A stretch of 64,000 nt of DNA, taken from Punctularia strigosozonata HHB-11173 SS5 (Eukaryota > Basidiomycota > Agaricomycetes > Corticiales > Punctulariaceae). The stretch is from contig NW_006767439.1 of the NCBI RefSeq assembly GCF_000264995.1, positions 590,961 to 654,960 of the forward strand, in the 5' to 3' direction. Both the position numbers and the translations under genes were made by a program. The notes under the pieces were generated by a model, which worked only from the letters and a program-made list of their open reading frames with translations, searched no databases and was not told the origin of the DNA. Positions 37,912 to 49,293 of the stretch are shown piece after piece. Position 1 is the stretch's first letter; every line of letters starts with the position of its first letter.

Positions 37912-38359
37912 CCTTGTGGATTTCCGGTCGTATGCGAAATTGAATAGGATGGTGTTGTATGAATATTACATCTTGCGGGTTCCTCTGTACTTGACGACAC
38001 CCGACCCTGACGAGTAGTGTCGTCCAAAGCTACATACTATGGGTGCATCAAACTTCGATACCTACCCATCATTGGTGGGAATAGTCTAGCGATGCTGTGC
38101 CATATGCAGCCTCGCAGGCTTATCCCACCCTTGCCTTAAGACTGCGTCAGTATTATTTTGTGGTGGATACAGATATTCGCGTTCGACAGTCGACTCGTCA
38201 ACTGTCAAGCCGCCTGAGCTAAGTTGGTTAATACTCTGGTCACCCTGCCGCGCGCTTCAGAAAGGATGCAATCCTTCCGAGAGCCATGAACTTCTTCAAT
38301 TGCAGGCCGGATGCGGCGTCTCCGCGTATATCTGCGTATATGCTATGACCTGACCGCAA
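37912..38359. other. Intergenic region downstream of the hydrolase gene
   Basis: 448 bp of 3' flank. No coding exon, repeat or RNA gene recognised. Confidence 0.5.
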
Positions 38360-38960
38360 CTAGAGGATATTCTGGCTGATTCTGGGCCCTGGAGAACATC
38401 GAATCAGGGCATTCCGCCAATCGAATTCCTCGGTCATTCGCGCCAACACCCACCCACAACAGCACAAAACGAGATCAGCCTTTTCCGAGCGGGCAAGGAG
38501 ATCGGGGAAACGTTGCGGGGACACCACGTTCCCGTCTACGCCGTCGCGTACTCCTGCGCGTAGCAAGAGCCTTGTGATCAGTCAGTAATCAGAACTTGGA
38601 TATCGCCGCTCCTTCTTGACCAGCGGGTTGCTCTGGCTGCGTCGCTTTCGTCCTGGTCTCTCAGGCCAGTCTTCCCCATTCAAATGCGTTTACGTACGTT
38701 CCGTTATTTTGTCTCGCCCTTTTCCATCGACCGCATCGTGAGGTTGGAGCTCACAAACAACTTGGACATTCTGCGCGAGGTAGGCTAACGCTAAGAATAC
38801 CAGATGCCCGCTCACCTTTCATGTCAGTAAAGAGTGCCTGAATAACCGGGCCCGTCATGGCGAGTGCGCCGGTGCGGTGATCGCCATGGAAGCCCGAGCG
38901 AGCCGGACCCTTCGGAGGAACGAGCTCGGAGGCCCGTTCAAGCGATCGCAGAGTAGTCAA
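38360..38960 (-). other. Possible exons of an unrecognised or decaying gene
   Basis: Two minus-strand segments look more gene-like than their surroundings. One (about 38818-38940) reads ELVPPKGPARSGFHGDHRTG and GPVIQALFTDMK and stops at a perfect donor, AAAG|GTGAGC. The other (about 38400-38545) reads GNVVSPQRFPDLLARSEKAD and VLARMTEEFDWRNALI. I could not join them in frame, find a start, or name a family, so this is only a pointer to a small gene or remnant. Confidence 0.25.
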
Positions 38961-39643
38961 GAACCTTAGCTAGCGTCTGTGCCATTCAGTTCGGTCGTGA
39001 TGAATGGTTCAGCTGGGGCACGATCCATCGGACACACTCGAACAACTCGTCCGATTCGTCCGAAGAGTCGGAATCGCATTTTGATGACAGGCTTCCAGTT
39101 CCGCCCTGGAGTTGCCTGGAGCCGGCAAACGGAGACGAAATGTCAATCGCTTGTGTCTCGAAAAGTGGGTCAACCCAGTCGTCGCCGTTCTCATGGCCCC
39201 TGGGAGTCTCTCCTGAGACAAGTTACGACAGGTTACGACGAGAGCAGTCCAGCTCTGTGTCGTGCATAACGTGCATTCTGGTGACATATCTAGGAGATTG
39301 ACTACCAGACCCCTACTCTTGTCGTTGACAGCCGTGGCCGCATACGGCGGAACGTCAAGGAATGGCGGGCCTGCACAGAAGAGCGCCCGTATGTATACCA
39401 AAAATAAACCATGCCAGCCGCTATCCGATTCCTGGGCGGGGCTTCGCGAAGCGGTTTTCCCATCCCAACGTTTAACGGCTATCATCAAACTTCGAAGGGT
39501 GAGCGTCCGCATTAACGTATTGCAATAGGAGGCCGCCGTTGCTTCCACTGTTCTCTCCGTCGGTGGACTCAAATGTCGAGGTAATCGCACTTTCGCCGTC
39601 CCCCCCGCCCTCGTGCTTTCCTGTCCCTCGACGATCGTTAACC
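38961..39643. other. Intergenic region upstream of the DUF6534 gene
   Basis: 683 bp with no supportable gene. The CT-rich stretch before 39644 (CCGTCCCCCCCGCCCTCGTG) is typical of fungal leader/promoter DNA. Confidence 0.45.
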
Positions 39644-41293
39644 ATGGGCGCGCTCGATGCATCGTTAGGGTAAGTCACGCTTGCCTTTGCGTTTGCATCA
39701 TGCACTGATCTGATTCGGTATCACTTTACAGAGCTATCCTAATCGGTACATGGATAGACTGCATGTTATACATGTTGGAGCTCACCCAGGTAGGGCTCGT
39801 TTTCGCGTCGAGTAATTTAGTTCTCATACTGTTATTAGATTTACACTTTCTTCACGAGGTACCCCAAGGACCATCCTCTGTTGAAAGCAACGATCTGGGT
39901 GCTCCTCTTGGTTGACACCGTCGGTTCAGCTGCGGGCAACGGGACTGCATACCTGGTACGTTCAACGCAGCCGCGTATATATTACGATATCTGACGTGGA
40001 ATTTGCAGTATACAATCACGTACTGGGGTGAGTTTTGGTCCTCTCGTTTCCTGATCACCGCGTGATCATTTCTGCTCAATCCGCACGTAGGCGACGCAGA
40101 GGCCATCACGAAGCAGTACTGGACGTTCCCCACGTACTGCACGGCTACAGCCTGCTCAGCCGCCATCGTCCAGTCATTCCTTATTTTCAGATTCTGGAAT
40201 CTGTAAGTCAAGTACATTCAGATGGCTGCTAACACTGACACCTTCTTTATGAAGGTCGAAAACTCATTTGCTTGCTGTTGTACTGGTCTGCATGAGCCTG
40301 TCCGCAGTGAGTTGCCCGCAGTTCGTCTGGATGGCGTGCTTGGTAGAAATGTTCTCATCCGCGGTCTCACAGTTGGTTGGGGGTGTTTGGACTGCAGTCG
40401 CTGTGTCCATATTCTCGGACCTTGCGCAACGTCCCCGTATCGTAACTCCGGTAACGTACGTCTGAACCAGGCCCATTAGAATACGAATAAGATGAACTGA
40501 CAACTGCCCGTTCAGATTATGGTTCGGTGGGTTATTTATGAACTTCGATCCTTGAACTCGTTATAGCTTGTTTGTTCTACAGCGGCAACGGCAGCAACTG
40601 ACATATCCATTACATTATGCCTTGTTTGGCAATTGAGGCGCGTGAAAAACAAGACGGTATTCAAAGCAACACAATCGTACGTGCAATTGGGTATAGACTT
40701 TCACTGTTGACTGATGTTCTTGTGTGTGCTTGCAGAATGCTCTCAAGGCTCACCGGCATGGCCATCCAAACGGGATCGGTGACGAGTGTCTTCGCGATCG
40801 TCATTCTGGGTTTTTTCTTGAAGAATCCTTCGGGCAGTAGTACGTGCCTTCCGGTCTCCCTTGAGTTCGTATCAGTGAAGTTGGTTCGCAGTTGCTGTTG
40901 GTGTCAATGAATGCTTTGGACGCGTCTACACGCTCACTATGCTGTACAACCTGAACAATCGTCGCTCCATCCGCAACGGTGTCTCCAGTAAATCGGGCAC
41001 TAGCGGCCCGGATCTTGAGGCTGGCAACTCCGCCGCGATCGATTTATCTCAAATTCGTATGTTATCAATATGTCAACCGCTTCTACTCTCCTGATTTTTC
41101 CCAGGCGTCGAGCATCAAACGCACACCGTTCAGGATTACTCTCTTCCGGTCAAGACACGAGATTATGCTACAGAGGCAAGTTCGTCGTGGAAATGGCCCA
41201 CACCATTAGTTACTAACCCTCAACGTCTTGCCCCAGCGGACTCAAAGCGACGACGGGAGCTTGACGGACACCAAAGGTCCGACAGCTCTCTGA
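39644..41293 (+). CDS. DUF6534-type seven-helix membrane protein
   Basis: About eleven exons with short introns encode a seven-helix protein of a family much expanded in Agaricomycetes. I could splice, in frame, 39644-39669, 39732-39789, 39839-39955, 40009-40027, 40091-40202, 40255-40455, 40516-40526, 40583-40676 and 40736 onward. Helices read GAILIGTWIDCMLYMLELTQ, ATIWVLLLVDTVGSAAGNGT, CSAAIVQSFLIFRFWNL, THLLAVVLVCMSLSAV, SSAVSQLVGGVWTAVAVSIF, TDISITLCLVWQLRR and SVTSVFAIVILGFFL. The family hallmark YTLTMLYNLNNRRSIRNG follows the last helix, then a polar tail. Exon 7 is only 11 nt. The final intron and stop (41293) are uncertain because the best-fitting donor there is GC rather than GT. Function is unknown; a receptor-like role is often supposed. 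Confidence 0.82.
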
Positions 41294-41738
41294 ACCTGCG
41301 CGTGACGTACAGGCCACTGTCTATAGTCATTATCTTATTCACCAGGACACATCGGCTGTCTGTGTGCATAGATGTTTGCATATGTACCGCAAGTTTGATC
41401 CTTAGTACTCCGTCATGTAGTGGGTGTCTACCGGCTTGCAGCGCGCGGCGTGGTTTATTCAAGTACATACATTATACATCAATTGTCCAATTTCGTTATC
41501 GCATCTCGGGCTTCTCGAGCAATACTATGGAGAGCGTAGTGAGGTCGCTTCTAGATCATAGTCTGCAGGAGGTGTGAGATGTGACAGAGACAGACTATCG
41601 TAAAGACAACCGTAAGGCCAGTTAATGGTCTTCTTCCGATGCCACAACACCGCAATATCCGAAATTGATGTCATATTCATAAAGTACGTGAACAAACACT
41701 CGTGCTTCCTCGATCATCTATCAGTCAATATTTCAACA
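41294..41738. other. Intergenic region between convergent genes
   Basis: 445 bp between the stop of the DUF6534 gene and the stop of SEC2. Nothing recognised. Confidence 0.5.
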
Positions 41739-44700
41739 TCATCGCAAACCCCCGACTCTCGCCCAGAACATATCCTCCCTCAGTCTCGCGAGTTCCTTCC
41801 ACGCACGCTCCTCCCAGGTAGCATCGCCCACGTACTGCCCGTCATCATCCTCGGCCTTCGGCGTCTCCTCCGGCGCATGTTTGAGGGGTGCGGGTGGCGT
41901 CGACTCCTGCATGGGCGCGCTCGTCTCCGTTAAAGATGAGGACAACGACGCCTCCTCGGCCGCTTTGGGTACGTCGGGTGATCCGTTCACCGCCGCTGTG
42001 CTAGGGGCTTCTACCTTCTTTTCCTCGGGCGCAGCTGCAACTGCATGGTCAGATTTCGGCGCATCGGCAACCTCGGGGGCAGGGATGGAGTCTGCCTTGG
42101 GGCCATCTTCCGCTAGCGCATCGGACGCAGGAGCAGCAGCGTCCACAGTAGGCCCAGGCCCAGGCTCGGCTTCCGTAGTCTTAGTTGGCTCGCGATGCTC
42201 CTTCTCTGCTACAGGCTCCTTGACGTCCTCCGCGGTGATTGGTGGAGCTGTCGCGATCGCAGATAAAGGCCGCGCGGCCCGAGCGGCTGCCCTGCGCGGA
42301 ATGGGAGGTGGCGCTGGCGATCCCGAGCCACTTCTCGAGGGTGGACGCACAGGTGCCTCCTGATGAGATGGCGATGCCGCCCGTGCGGGCGACATGTGAC
42401 GGGGCGGAAGAGGCGGCGGGGCATGCGTCGCCGGCGTCGGGTTGTCTTGAACATTCGGAGGGAAGGCGGCCTGCACCGGGGTCTGGCTAGCGGACTCGGG
42501 GAGGGGTACCAAAGTTGGCTCAGAGGTACCGCTAGTCTCAGCCTCGGAACGGTCGGTGCGCTGTGACACCTGTCGGGAGAGCGGTGCGCTCGACAGCTCG
42601 TCGAGAGGCGTGTGGAATCCGTCGCTCTGGCTCTCCGACGGCGTCGGCGCGCGGACTGGATCTTCTTTCTTTGCATCTTCCGATGCCGGAACGTCCGCGT
42701 CTGGAACCTTGACCTGTTCTGTCTTCTCGTCGTGATTCGCATCGACTGGCTGGGGAAGCGGTGGTGCTTTCTCGTCCTTGCTATAGATGCTTTTCTCCTC
42801 CACGCTCTCCACGACGCTCAGGGCGCGGCCGCGACTGGGTACGTCTGGCCGACTGGAGTTCCTCTGCGGTAACGGGGGACGAGTCGGCACCTCCGGGCTC
42901 GAACCACCGTCGGAGCTCGCCCCGCGGCTGGCGTTACGCCGCGGTATGGGTGGCGGCCCTATGGGCTGCGTGGGCTGCGTGGGCGTGGTCTTGACGCTTC
43001 TCGGAGGCGTGATCGGGTGCGCACGCGGGGGCGGAGGAGGCGGGAGGCTGCGCTCCTTGGGCGGCTCCGGTGCAGCGGTGGCGAGGGACGAGGAGGAGGA
43101 GGAGTTAGCGAGCGAGCCCAGCGCGCTCCACAGCCCGCCCATCTTGCTCCGCCGACGTGGGGGTATAGGCGGCTTCTCCTCTGTGGCCACAGGTAGCGGT
43201 GCGGCCCCGGGACGCTTGGGCACCGGGGAATGGATCACTCCATTAGCCGCAGTTGTCGAGTGGGCGGCGGCAAGCTCGGCTTCCTCCCAAATCTTCTCGA
43301 CCAGCGCGATGCGGACGAACGCCCACAGGCTGCAGGTGGCGCGCAGGCGGCGGAGGCACCAGCCGTTCGTGCAGAGCGGGTAGATCTGCGCGGGCTTGGC
43401 GGATGTGGGCGAGAGCGGGGTAGTCGGGTGGCCTTGGCGCGATGGGGATGACCCCAATGGGAGCGGCATAGGCAGGGATGAGGTTGAGTGTGAAGGAGAA
43501 AGGCGGAAGATGTAGATTTGCGTCGGAGCTGGCTTCTGTGCTTTAGGCTCTAGCGGGGGAGAGGGTAGCGGTGAGGCAGCGGACACGGGCGTCGAGCTGC
43601 CGAGGGTGTTCTTGAAGAGGGAGCTCGCGCTTGAAACCCACGCGCCGGACGAGGACGTGGTTCGGCTGCGCGGGTGTGCCGGTGGTCTTGGGTGCTTGGA
43701 GTCTGCCGCATCCGAAGGGAAGATGGCAGTGCCGCAAAGGGCACATGAGATGTTGGTGGAGGAGAGCTCGTGCAGGAGGTGTGTGGCGGTCATGGGCTCG
43801 ATGTTGAGCTCGCCGTTGTGGATCGCCGAAAGAACAGAACGGCGGGAGAGCCAATTGAGTGAAGGGGCGAGGTCGAGCCGTACGGTAGGATCACTGAGAG
43901 GGAAATACGTTCAGCTGTGTTTTCATGCGACCCAAACGAGAGAAACCTACGTGTCTTCGGTTTGCAATCTGGCCAGCAGAGGCAACGGAAGCAGCGTGGA
44001 CAGCGCAGGGAGAGTCGTCGACGATGACCGGAGCGAGCGCAAATGTGATACGAAGAGTATGAATTCTTGATACGGCGCATGCAGCCTGAGCATCCGGAGC
44101 GGTCCCATAGTCGGCGTCTGGGGCTCCTTCTCAATCCATTTGCCCTTGCCCATCCGCGAGCGCATTTGCTCGGCCTCGCGGAGTGCCATCTCCTTCTCCT
44201 CCTGGAGGGCCTGCATCTGCTGCTGCATGAGCGCGACGGCATCCTCTGCACCTCGCAGGGCCTGCTCCGCCTCGGCAACCTTCCGCTCGCTGATCGCCTG
44301 AGCCACGCGCGCCTGGGCGACCATCGTGTTCGCCTGCCCAAAGAGGTTGGCGGAAAGGTCGTCGAGGTCCTTCTCGATCTCAGCCCGCGCGCTTTCAGCC
44401 TGGCCACGCCTGGCGGCCTCCTCCGTTGCGCGTTCCATGAGGCGGGAAAGCTCGGTGGTGACATGCGAGCGCTCAACGAGGACACCCTCGTTGAGGGCGG
44501 AGAGGTGCTGCGAGCGCTCGAGCTCGAGCTGGGCGATCTTGAGCGAGGATGCGCGTAGTTGGGAGGAATGGGCGTGGATGTCATCCTCGAGGTCGGCAAC
44601 GCGGCCATAGGACTGGACGAGTTTGCCGTTCAGTTGGGAGACCTGGGTGAACAGGTCCTGGACTTGATCCCGCAGGGTGGCAATGAGCATGGCCTGCGCA

Positions 44701-44816
44701 TCTTCGTCGGTGTTGCTCGAGCTTTTGAGTCGTTGAGGGGAAGATGGTTTGGACGGCGCGCCGACGCTGTCTGCGACGTCGGTAGGGGCGGGAGGGGGCG
44801 GGGATGGCTCAGCCAT
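41739..44816 (-). CDS. SEC2: Sec2-type guanine nucleotide exchange factor for a Rab8/Sec4 GTPase
   Basis: Two exons (43951-44816 and 41739-43893, intron of 57 nt) give 1006 aa. Residues about 40-230 are a continuous coiled coil (QVQDLFTQVSQLNGKLVQSY, LERATEEAARRGQAE, DDLSANLFGQANTMVA, QMQALQEEKEMALREAEQMR). DDLSANLFGQANTMVA-R is the exchange-catalysing signature of the Sec2 domain, which forms a parallel dimer and activates Sec4 on secretory vesicles moving to the hyphal tip. Next is a mostly hydrophobic segment and a cysteine-bearing region (CALCGTAIF; ICPLC-like NGWCLRRLRATCSLW). The second half is a long disordered Pro-rich tail with SH3-type runs (RPPLPQR, PPIPRR several times). The C-terminus WEERAWKELARLREDMFWAR is a short amphipathic helix. 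Divergent from CAB2. Confidence 0.9.
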
Positions 44817-45046
44817 TCAAGCGGGACGTGGCCGACAGCGACGGCGAGAGTGGCTGAGTAGGAGTGTTCGTACCCGTACGACTTGGCCGCGTGTGACTTA
44901 GATATTCCTTGCACTTGAGGTCGGACTGCATGTTGTGATCGCCGACAGCATCCTGCTCACTGTCAACGGATCAAAATTGACTCATTGCCGACGAAGGCTA
45001 TTGCAATTTCGTCAAAAGTATATCGTCGTGACCGCCGTCGAGCGAC
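44817..45046. promoter_or_regulatory. Divergent promoter, SEC2/CAB2
   Basis: 230 bp between the two start codons must carry both promoters. No clear TATA box on either side. Confidence 0.45.
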
Positions 45047-46492
45047 ATGGCGAGCACCGGACCTTCGTCGTCGGCAACGTTCTCGGCGGAAAAGTACTTT
45101 GAGACCCAACCAGCACCTGCATCTCTCGACCACGATGCTGGACTTGTGCGGGACTTCGTGCGCAGGCAGCTGCAAGAGGGGCGCAAGGTCGTGCTCGTCA
45201 CGGTGAGTGTCTAGGATGTGGCGTCCTCAAACATCGTGCTTATCTGTAGACTCGCTCCGTTCATTAGAGCGGTGGAACGACCGTTCCCCTCGAGATGAAT
45301 GTGTGAGGCTCCTCGTCTTACGTTCGAGGGTCGCACCGCTCATCACGCATGGTCGTAGCGTTCGCTTTCTGGACAACTTCAGCGCCGGTCAGATCCTCCT
45401 TCTGCAACGCCCCAAACCCGTCTTTACTGATTCATCCAATCACACAGGCACCCGAGGTGCTACGTCCGCCGAATACTTCCTCAAGGCCGGCTACGCCGTC
45501 ATCTTCATGCATCGCCAATTCAGCCTCCAGCCCTTCAGCAGACACTACTCACACTCCACGAACCCGTTCCTGGACTTCCTAGAGATCAACACCACTACAT
45601 CTACTGCCGGCTGCCCGGATATGATTGACATCACTGTTACGCCCTCCAAGAAGTCTGACCTGCTCGAGGTCCTCACGGCGTACAAGGCCGTCCAGCGAGC
45701 GGGGACGCTCCTCACCCTCACATTCGTCACCGTGAACGATTACCTTTGGCTTCTACGCGCAGTCAGCCAGGAGCTCTCCGTGCTGCGTCGCAGCGCAATG
45801 TACTACCTTGCGGCTGCGGTCAGCGACTTTTTCCTGCCCACGCAGAAAATGGTCAGTCTTTTGTCGCGTTTTCCTGCCGATTCTCGTCTCAAAACAATGT
45901 ACAGTCAGAGCACAAGATCCAGTCAGGCAAGGGTAGCCTACACATAGAGATGGACCAGGTCCCGAAGATTCTCAAGCCTATGGTGGACGAATGGGCCCGA
46001 GGTGGCTATGTCGTTTCCTTCAAGGTGAATTTTTGTTACAGTGTCGCATGTGGATCCCATACCAATCATAACCTATGCTTGTAGCTAGAAACGGATCAGG
46101 CGCTTCTGATCCCCAAAGCGCGCGGCGCACTCGAGCGGTACGGCCATCAAGTCGTTATCGGCAACGACCTCCACCGGCGCAAATATGAAGTCGTCTTCAT
46201 CTCTCGCACCGTCTCATCGAACCCAGCCTCAGGATCGCTTGCCACGACCGCGGATGCGGGCTGTAACCCTCTTGACGTGTCGCAGGCGCCACCTCTTCAG
46301 TCCGAGTTCACGGAGCAGTGGTTGCGCATCGACCCCGCATTAGCCAATAAACCGGATCATCCCAGGGAGATCGAGGAGGATATCGTGGGCGAACTCGTCA
46401 GACGACACGAGACGTACATCGAGGCCACGACCGCCGCTCTGCCTGGCAAGTCCGGGATGACGATTGAAGGAAACATCGCGGTGCCCCACTAA
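45047..46492 (+). CDS. CAB2: Phosphopantothenate-cysteine ligase
   Basis: Six exons (45047-45202, 45268-45302, 45359-45387, 45448-45851, 45905-46024, 46085-46492) give 383 aa in frame. Exons 2 and 3 are only 35 and 29 nt. The enzyme joins 4'-phosphopantothenate to cysteine, the second step of coenzyme A synthesis, in the cytosol. Seen: SGGTTVPLE (nucleotide-binding loop), VRFLDNFSAGTRGATSAEYF across exons 3-4, AGYAVIFMHRQFSL, MYYLAAAVSDFFLP with the conserved A-A-V-S-D-F, KIQSGKGSLHIEMDQVPKIL, VSFKLETD across the last splice, ALERYGHQVVIGNDL and RRKYEVVFI. This is the eukaryotic type, free of the bacterial Dfp decarboxylase domain. The 3' end is 156 bp from the convergent STN1. Confidence 0.95.
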
Positions 46493-46648
46493 ATCGCATA
46501 TGAGGATATATAATACAGAAGATCTAAGCGGAAAGAAAAACAAATGTATGCTACTTAGGATAGATCTCCAGAGGATAGATGCGCACAGATCAGTGTCACT
46601 TCCTTGATTGCAAGCCCACATATACGAGCGCTGAGGTCTGGGGACGCC

Positions 46649-49017
46649 CTACAGACACAGCTCCCATCTGTTCCCTCCGACCTCCCACGCCTTTCCCTCC
46701 TTAGCCATCCATTTGAGTGTCTCATCCACGCTAGCCTCACCAACACGCGCCCACCGCCCATCCGTGCGCTGAAGCCAACCCGTAACGTCCTTCGCCGTAG
46801 GCGAAGGTACGAGCGCGACCAGGCTCCGCGACGACATGAGCGCCAGGATTGCTGCCTCGACGGGTCCGGCTAGAACCGCGGGTGACAGGCTCACGTACGC
46901 CTCTTCGTCTGGCGACGGCTCGCTCAGTGCGCCTTCATCGTCTCCATCCTGGCTCCGAGCGCCGAAGTTCGCGGTGGAGACGGCGCTAAGCGAGTACGCG
47001 GACCACATGCTAGCGCTGCCCTCCGTCGAAAACGTGGACTCCGACCTGGTCGGTGACGCAGGGCCGGAAGCAAACGTTGTGTCTGGCGCGACCTGCGATA
47101 CGGATGAAGCCTGCAAACCGGACGTCGCCTGCGAGACAGAAGCGTTTTGCGATACGGATGCACTCTTTGATGGCCGCCCCCACAGCCGCGCGTCGGAGCC
47201 CGGTGGACGATTCCACGCGGTCGCGAGTGGACGTGTGGGCCCGTCCCAAAGCACGATTGCGCCCTGCTCGTGCAATTGGCGGATCGCATACTGGAACAGG
47301 CGCTTCATCTTCTGCGCCGGGCGCTCCTTTCGCTTGTGCGCCGGCTGCGTCGCTGGAGCCGCAGCAGGATTCTTGCCTTTCGCCGCCGCAGCGAGCCGCT
47401 CCTTCTCCGCCTTCTCCCGCCGACGGCTTTCAGCGTGCAGCACTCGCCGGGCTAACAAGTCAAGCTCCGGGACGCGACGGAGGTGAGACAGTGTGAAGCC
47501 CGAGGTGTCTGGCGCGAACATAGTCTGGGCCTGCGATGGTCGCGTGGGGCGGGGTGTCTTATCCGCCGCCGTGGGCCACGAAACGTCTGCGACCCTCTTC
47601 TCGCTTGCCTTGGGAGTGGTCAAGTCGATGAAGTCAACTGCGCGGCCTTTCCCGGCTTTGGTCGGTGTGGTCGGCGCGTCAAAGTCGGCTCTTGACGTTT
47701 CGCTATCGTATGCCGACATAGGGGGTACGTTGTCCATGTAATGCTTGATGTATCTATAGAACGTGGTGACGGTCAGGTCATGCTTGTGTACCCGAGTAGG
47801 ATGTGGCAGTTTTCCTGGGCCCCGCGATCGACGAGAGGGCGACTAGCGAAGAAAAACAGAGCGAGACGATAAGCCATTTGTCGTAACTGTAAATGATGGA
47901 CGAATTGTCGGACTTACGCCAGCAGCAGAGCTCTTTGAGGGACTGTACTCGGAGGAGGAAGTATAGGCGGTGGAAGCAGATGTGCCCGGAGGTTGCATCG
48001 TCCGAGCCTTAGTAGGCGTACGCGGCACGACACTCGTCGTCTGAGCCGAACTTTCAGGCCTCACGGGTGCGGTCCCAGGTCTCACAAGCGAGAAGATTGT
48101 CCTTGCGGATGGAACGGCAGATCCGGTAGGGGGAATGACAAAGGGACCAAGCGAGGTCGAATAGTAAGTCCTGTGCAAATCGACCACAGTCATCCAATGT
48201 TGTGTCTCGTCATTGCACGAACGGCAGAGTTCTGTCATCGGTAGGGAGACATCAGCGATGCGGCCTGTCGATGGTGCATATATGCGTTGTCACCTATCGA
48301 ATCTACCATGATCTGCTTTGTGTCGTGCCATTTCACGACGCGACCCGCGAGCCGTACATGAGAGCCAACCTCGCCCACTGGCGGCGGTAATTCAATCTCG
48401 GGAATGGCAGGTAGGTTGCCCGTGGCGACGGAGCCTGAAGGCTTTCCAAGAGATAGAGCTGTCTTAACCTTAGTCTTGGTCTGGGGTTGGAGTGGGTGTT
48501 TATGGAAGCATTCAATGACAGCCGTCCCGTCATCCACTACTTGACCGTAAGCACGACATTACAGATAACCCCTATCCAGACGAACCTGTGTACATCGTTC
48601 GCTTCTCATACACCGTCACGCCAACGAGGAGTCCGACGAGAACAACGTGACGGCATGGAATCCTGCCTAGCCAGAAGAATTCGTTGCCTGTGCGTAGAAG
48701 GATAGGAATATGAGGCGTTTGCGCTGTGGTCGAGGAGACGGACCTTCAGTGCCGTCGCGCCTCATACCCATGACATCCTTGATAAAGCATGCTGGCCACG
48801 CATCTGTTCTTGTCTCACGCGTTTGGACCCATGAGTAGATTGCATTGGGGTTGGATGGCTGTTGATCTTCGGACGCGCTCTGGGTAGGGGTATCATGCGT
48901 CTGCGAGCTTGCGCCTGGCTGGAGTCTTCGGCGCTTGGATGGCGAAAGCAACAGTGCCTGGCGCTGTTGGCTACGCGGTCGTCTATCACTGGACTCCAGC
49001 GTCTCCGTAAAGCTCAT
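46649..49017 (-). CDS. STN1: Telomere-capping protein Stn1 (CST complex)
   Basis: Five exons (48744-49017, 48586-48687, 48294-48536, 47918-48231, 46649-47842) give 708 aa with all phases fitting. Stn1 is the OB-fold subunit of the Cdc13/Ctc1-Stn1-Ten1 complex, which protects chromosome ends and recruits polymerase alpha-primase. Seen after a basic N-terminus: YSWVQTRETRTDAWPACFIK; then the OB fold, with FFWLGRIPCRHVVLVGLLVG, DDGTAVIECFHKH and VGSHVRLAGRVVKWHDTKQI; HWMTVVDLHRTYY; a disordered Ser/Pro/Thr linker; GKLPHPTRVHKHDLTVTTFY; FTLSHLRRVPELDLLARRVL; and C-terminal winged-helix-like segments (MKRLFQYAIRQLHEQGAIVL; TGWLQRTDGRWARVGEASVD). The last exon alone would pass as an intronless hypothetical protein. 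At 708 aa it is longer than yeast Stn1 (494), mainly through linkers. Confidence 0.86.
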
Positions 49018-49293
49018 CCAGCCTGTTTGATTGCAAGTAGGTATAGTCTGTGCGGAGACACGCGGTAAAATAGACGCCCAAGATGGTTGGCAATACGCGT
49101 GACCGCCAAGCGCACCAGAGCATCGCCTCCCACACTCCCCGCTCCTCCCCGCCTTCTTGGAGGCTGTATGCAAACTAGGCCCTGCATCATCGGATCAAAC
49201 AAGGCTCATATCGCACCTAGTACTTATAACATGCGAATGTTGCTGCTGTTGCTTGCTTCAGCTCGTCACCTCGTGCATCCGCAAACCTGAACG
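49018..49293. promoter_or_regulatory. Divergent promoter, STN1 / secreted glycoprotein
   Basis: 276 bp between divergent start codons, serving both genes. No named site recognised. Confidence 0.45.

Noticed and set aside
41881-43383. Several plus-strand frames up to 198 codons antisense to SEC2
   Set aside because: Low-complexity mirror images of the Pro/Ser-rich Sec2 tail.
46649-47737. Intronless hypothetical gene starting MDNVPPMSAYD
   Set aside because: The frame continues upstream as KLPHPTRVHKHDLTVTTFYR to a splice acceptor and joins the OB-fold exons, so this is the last exon of STN1 and not a separate gene.
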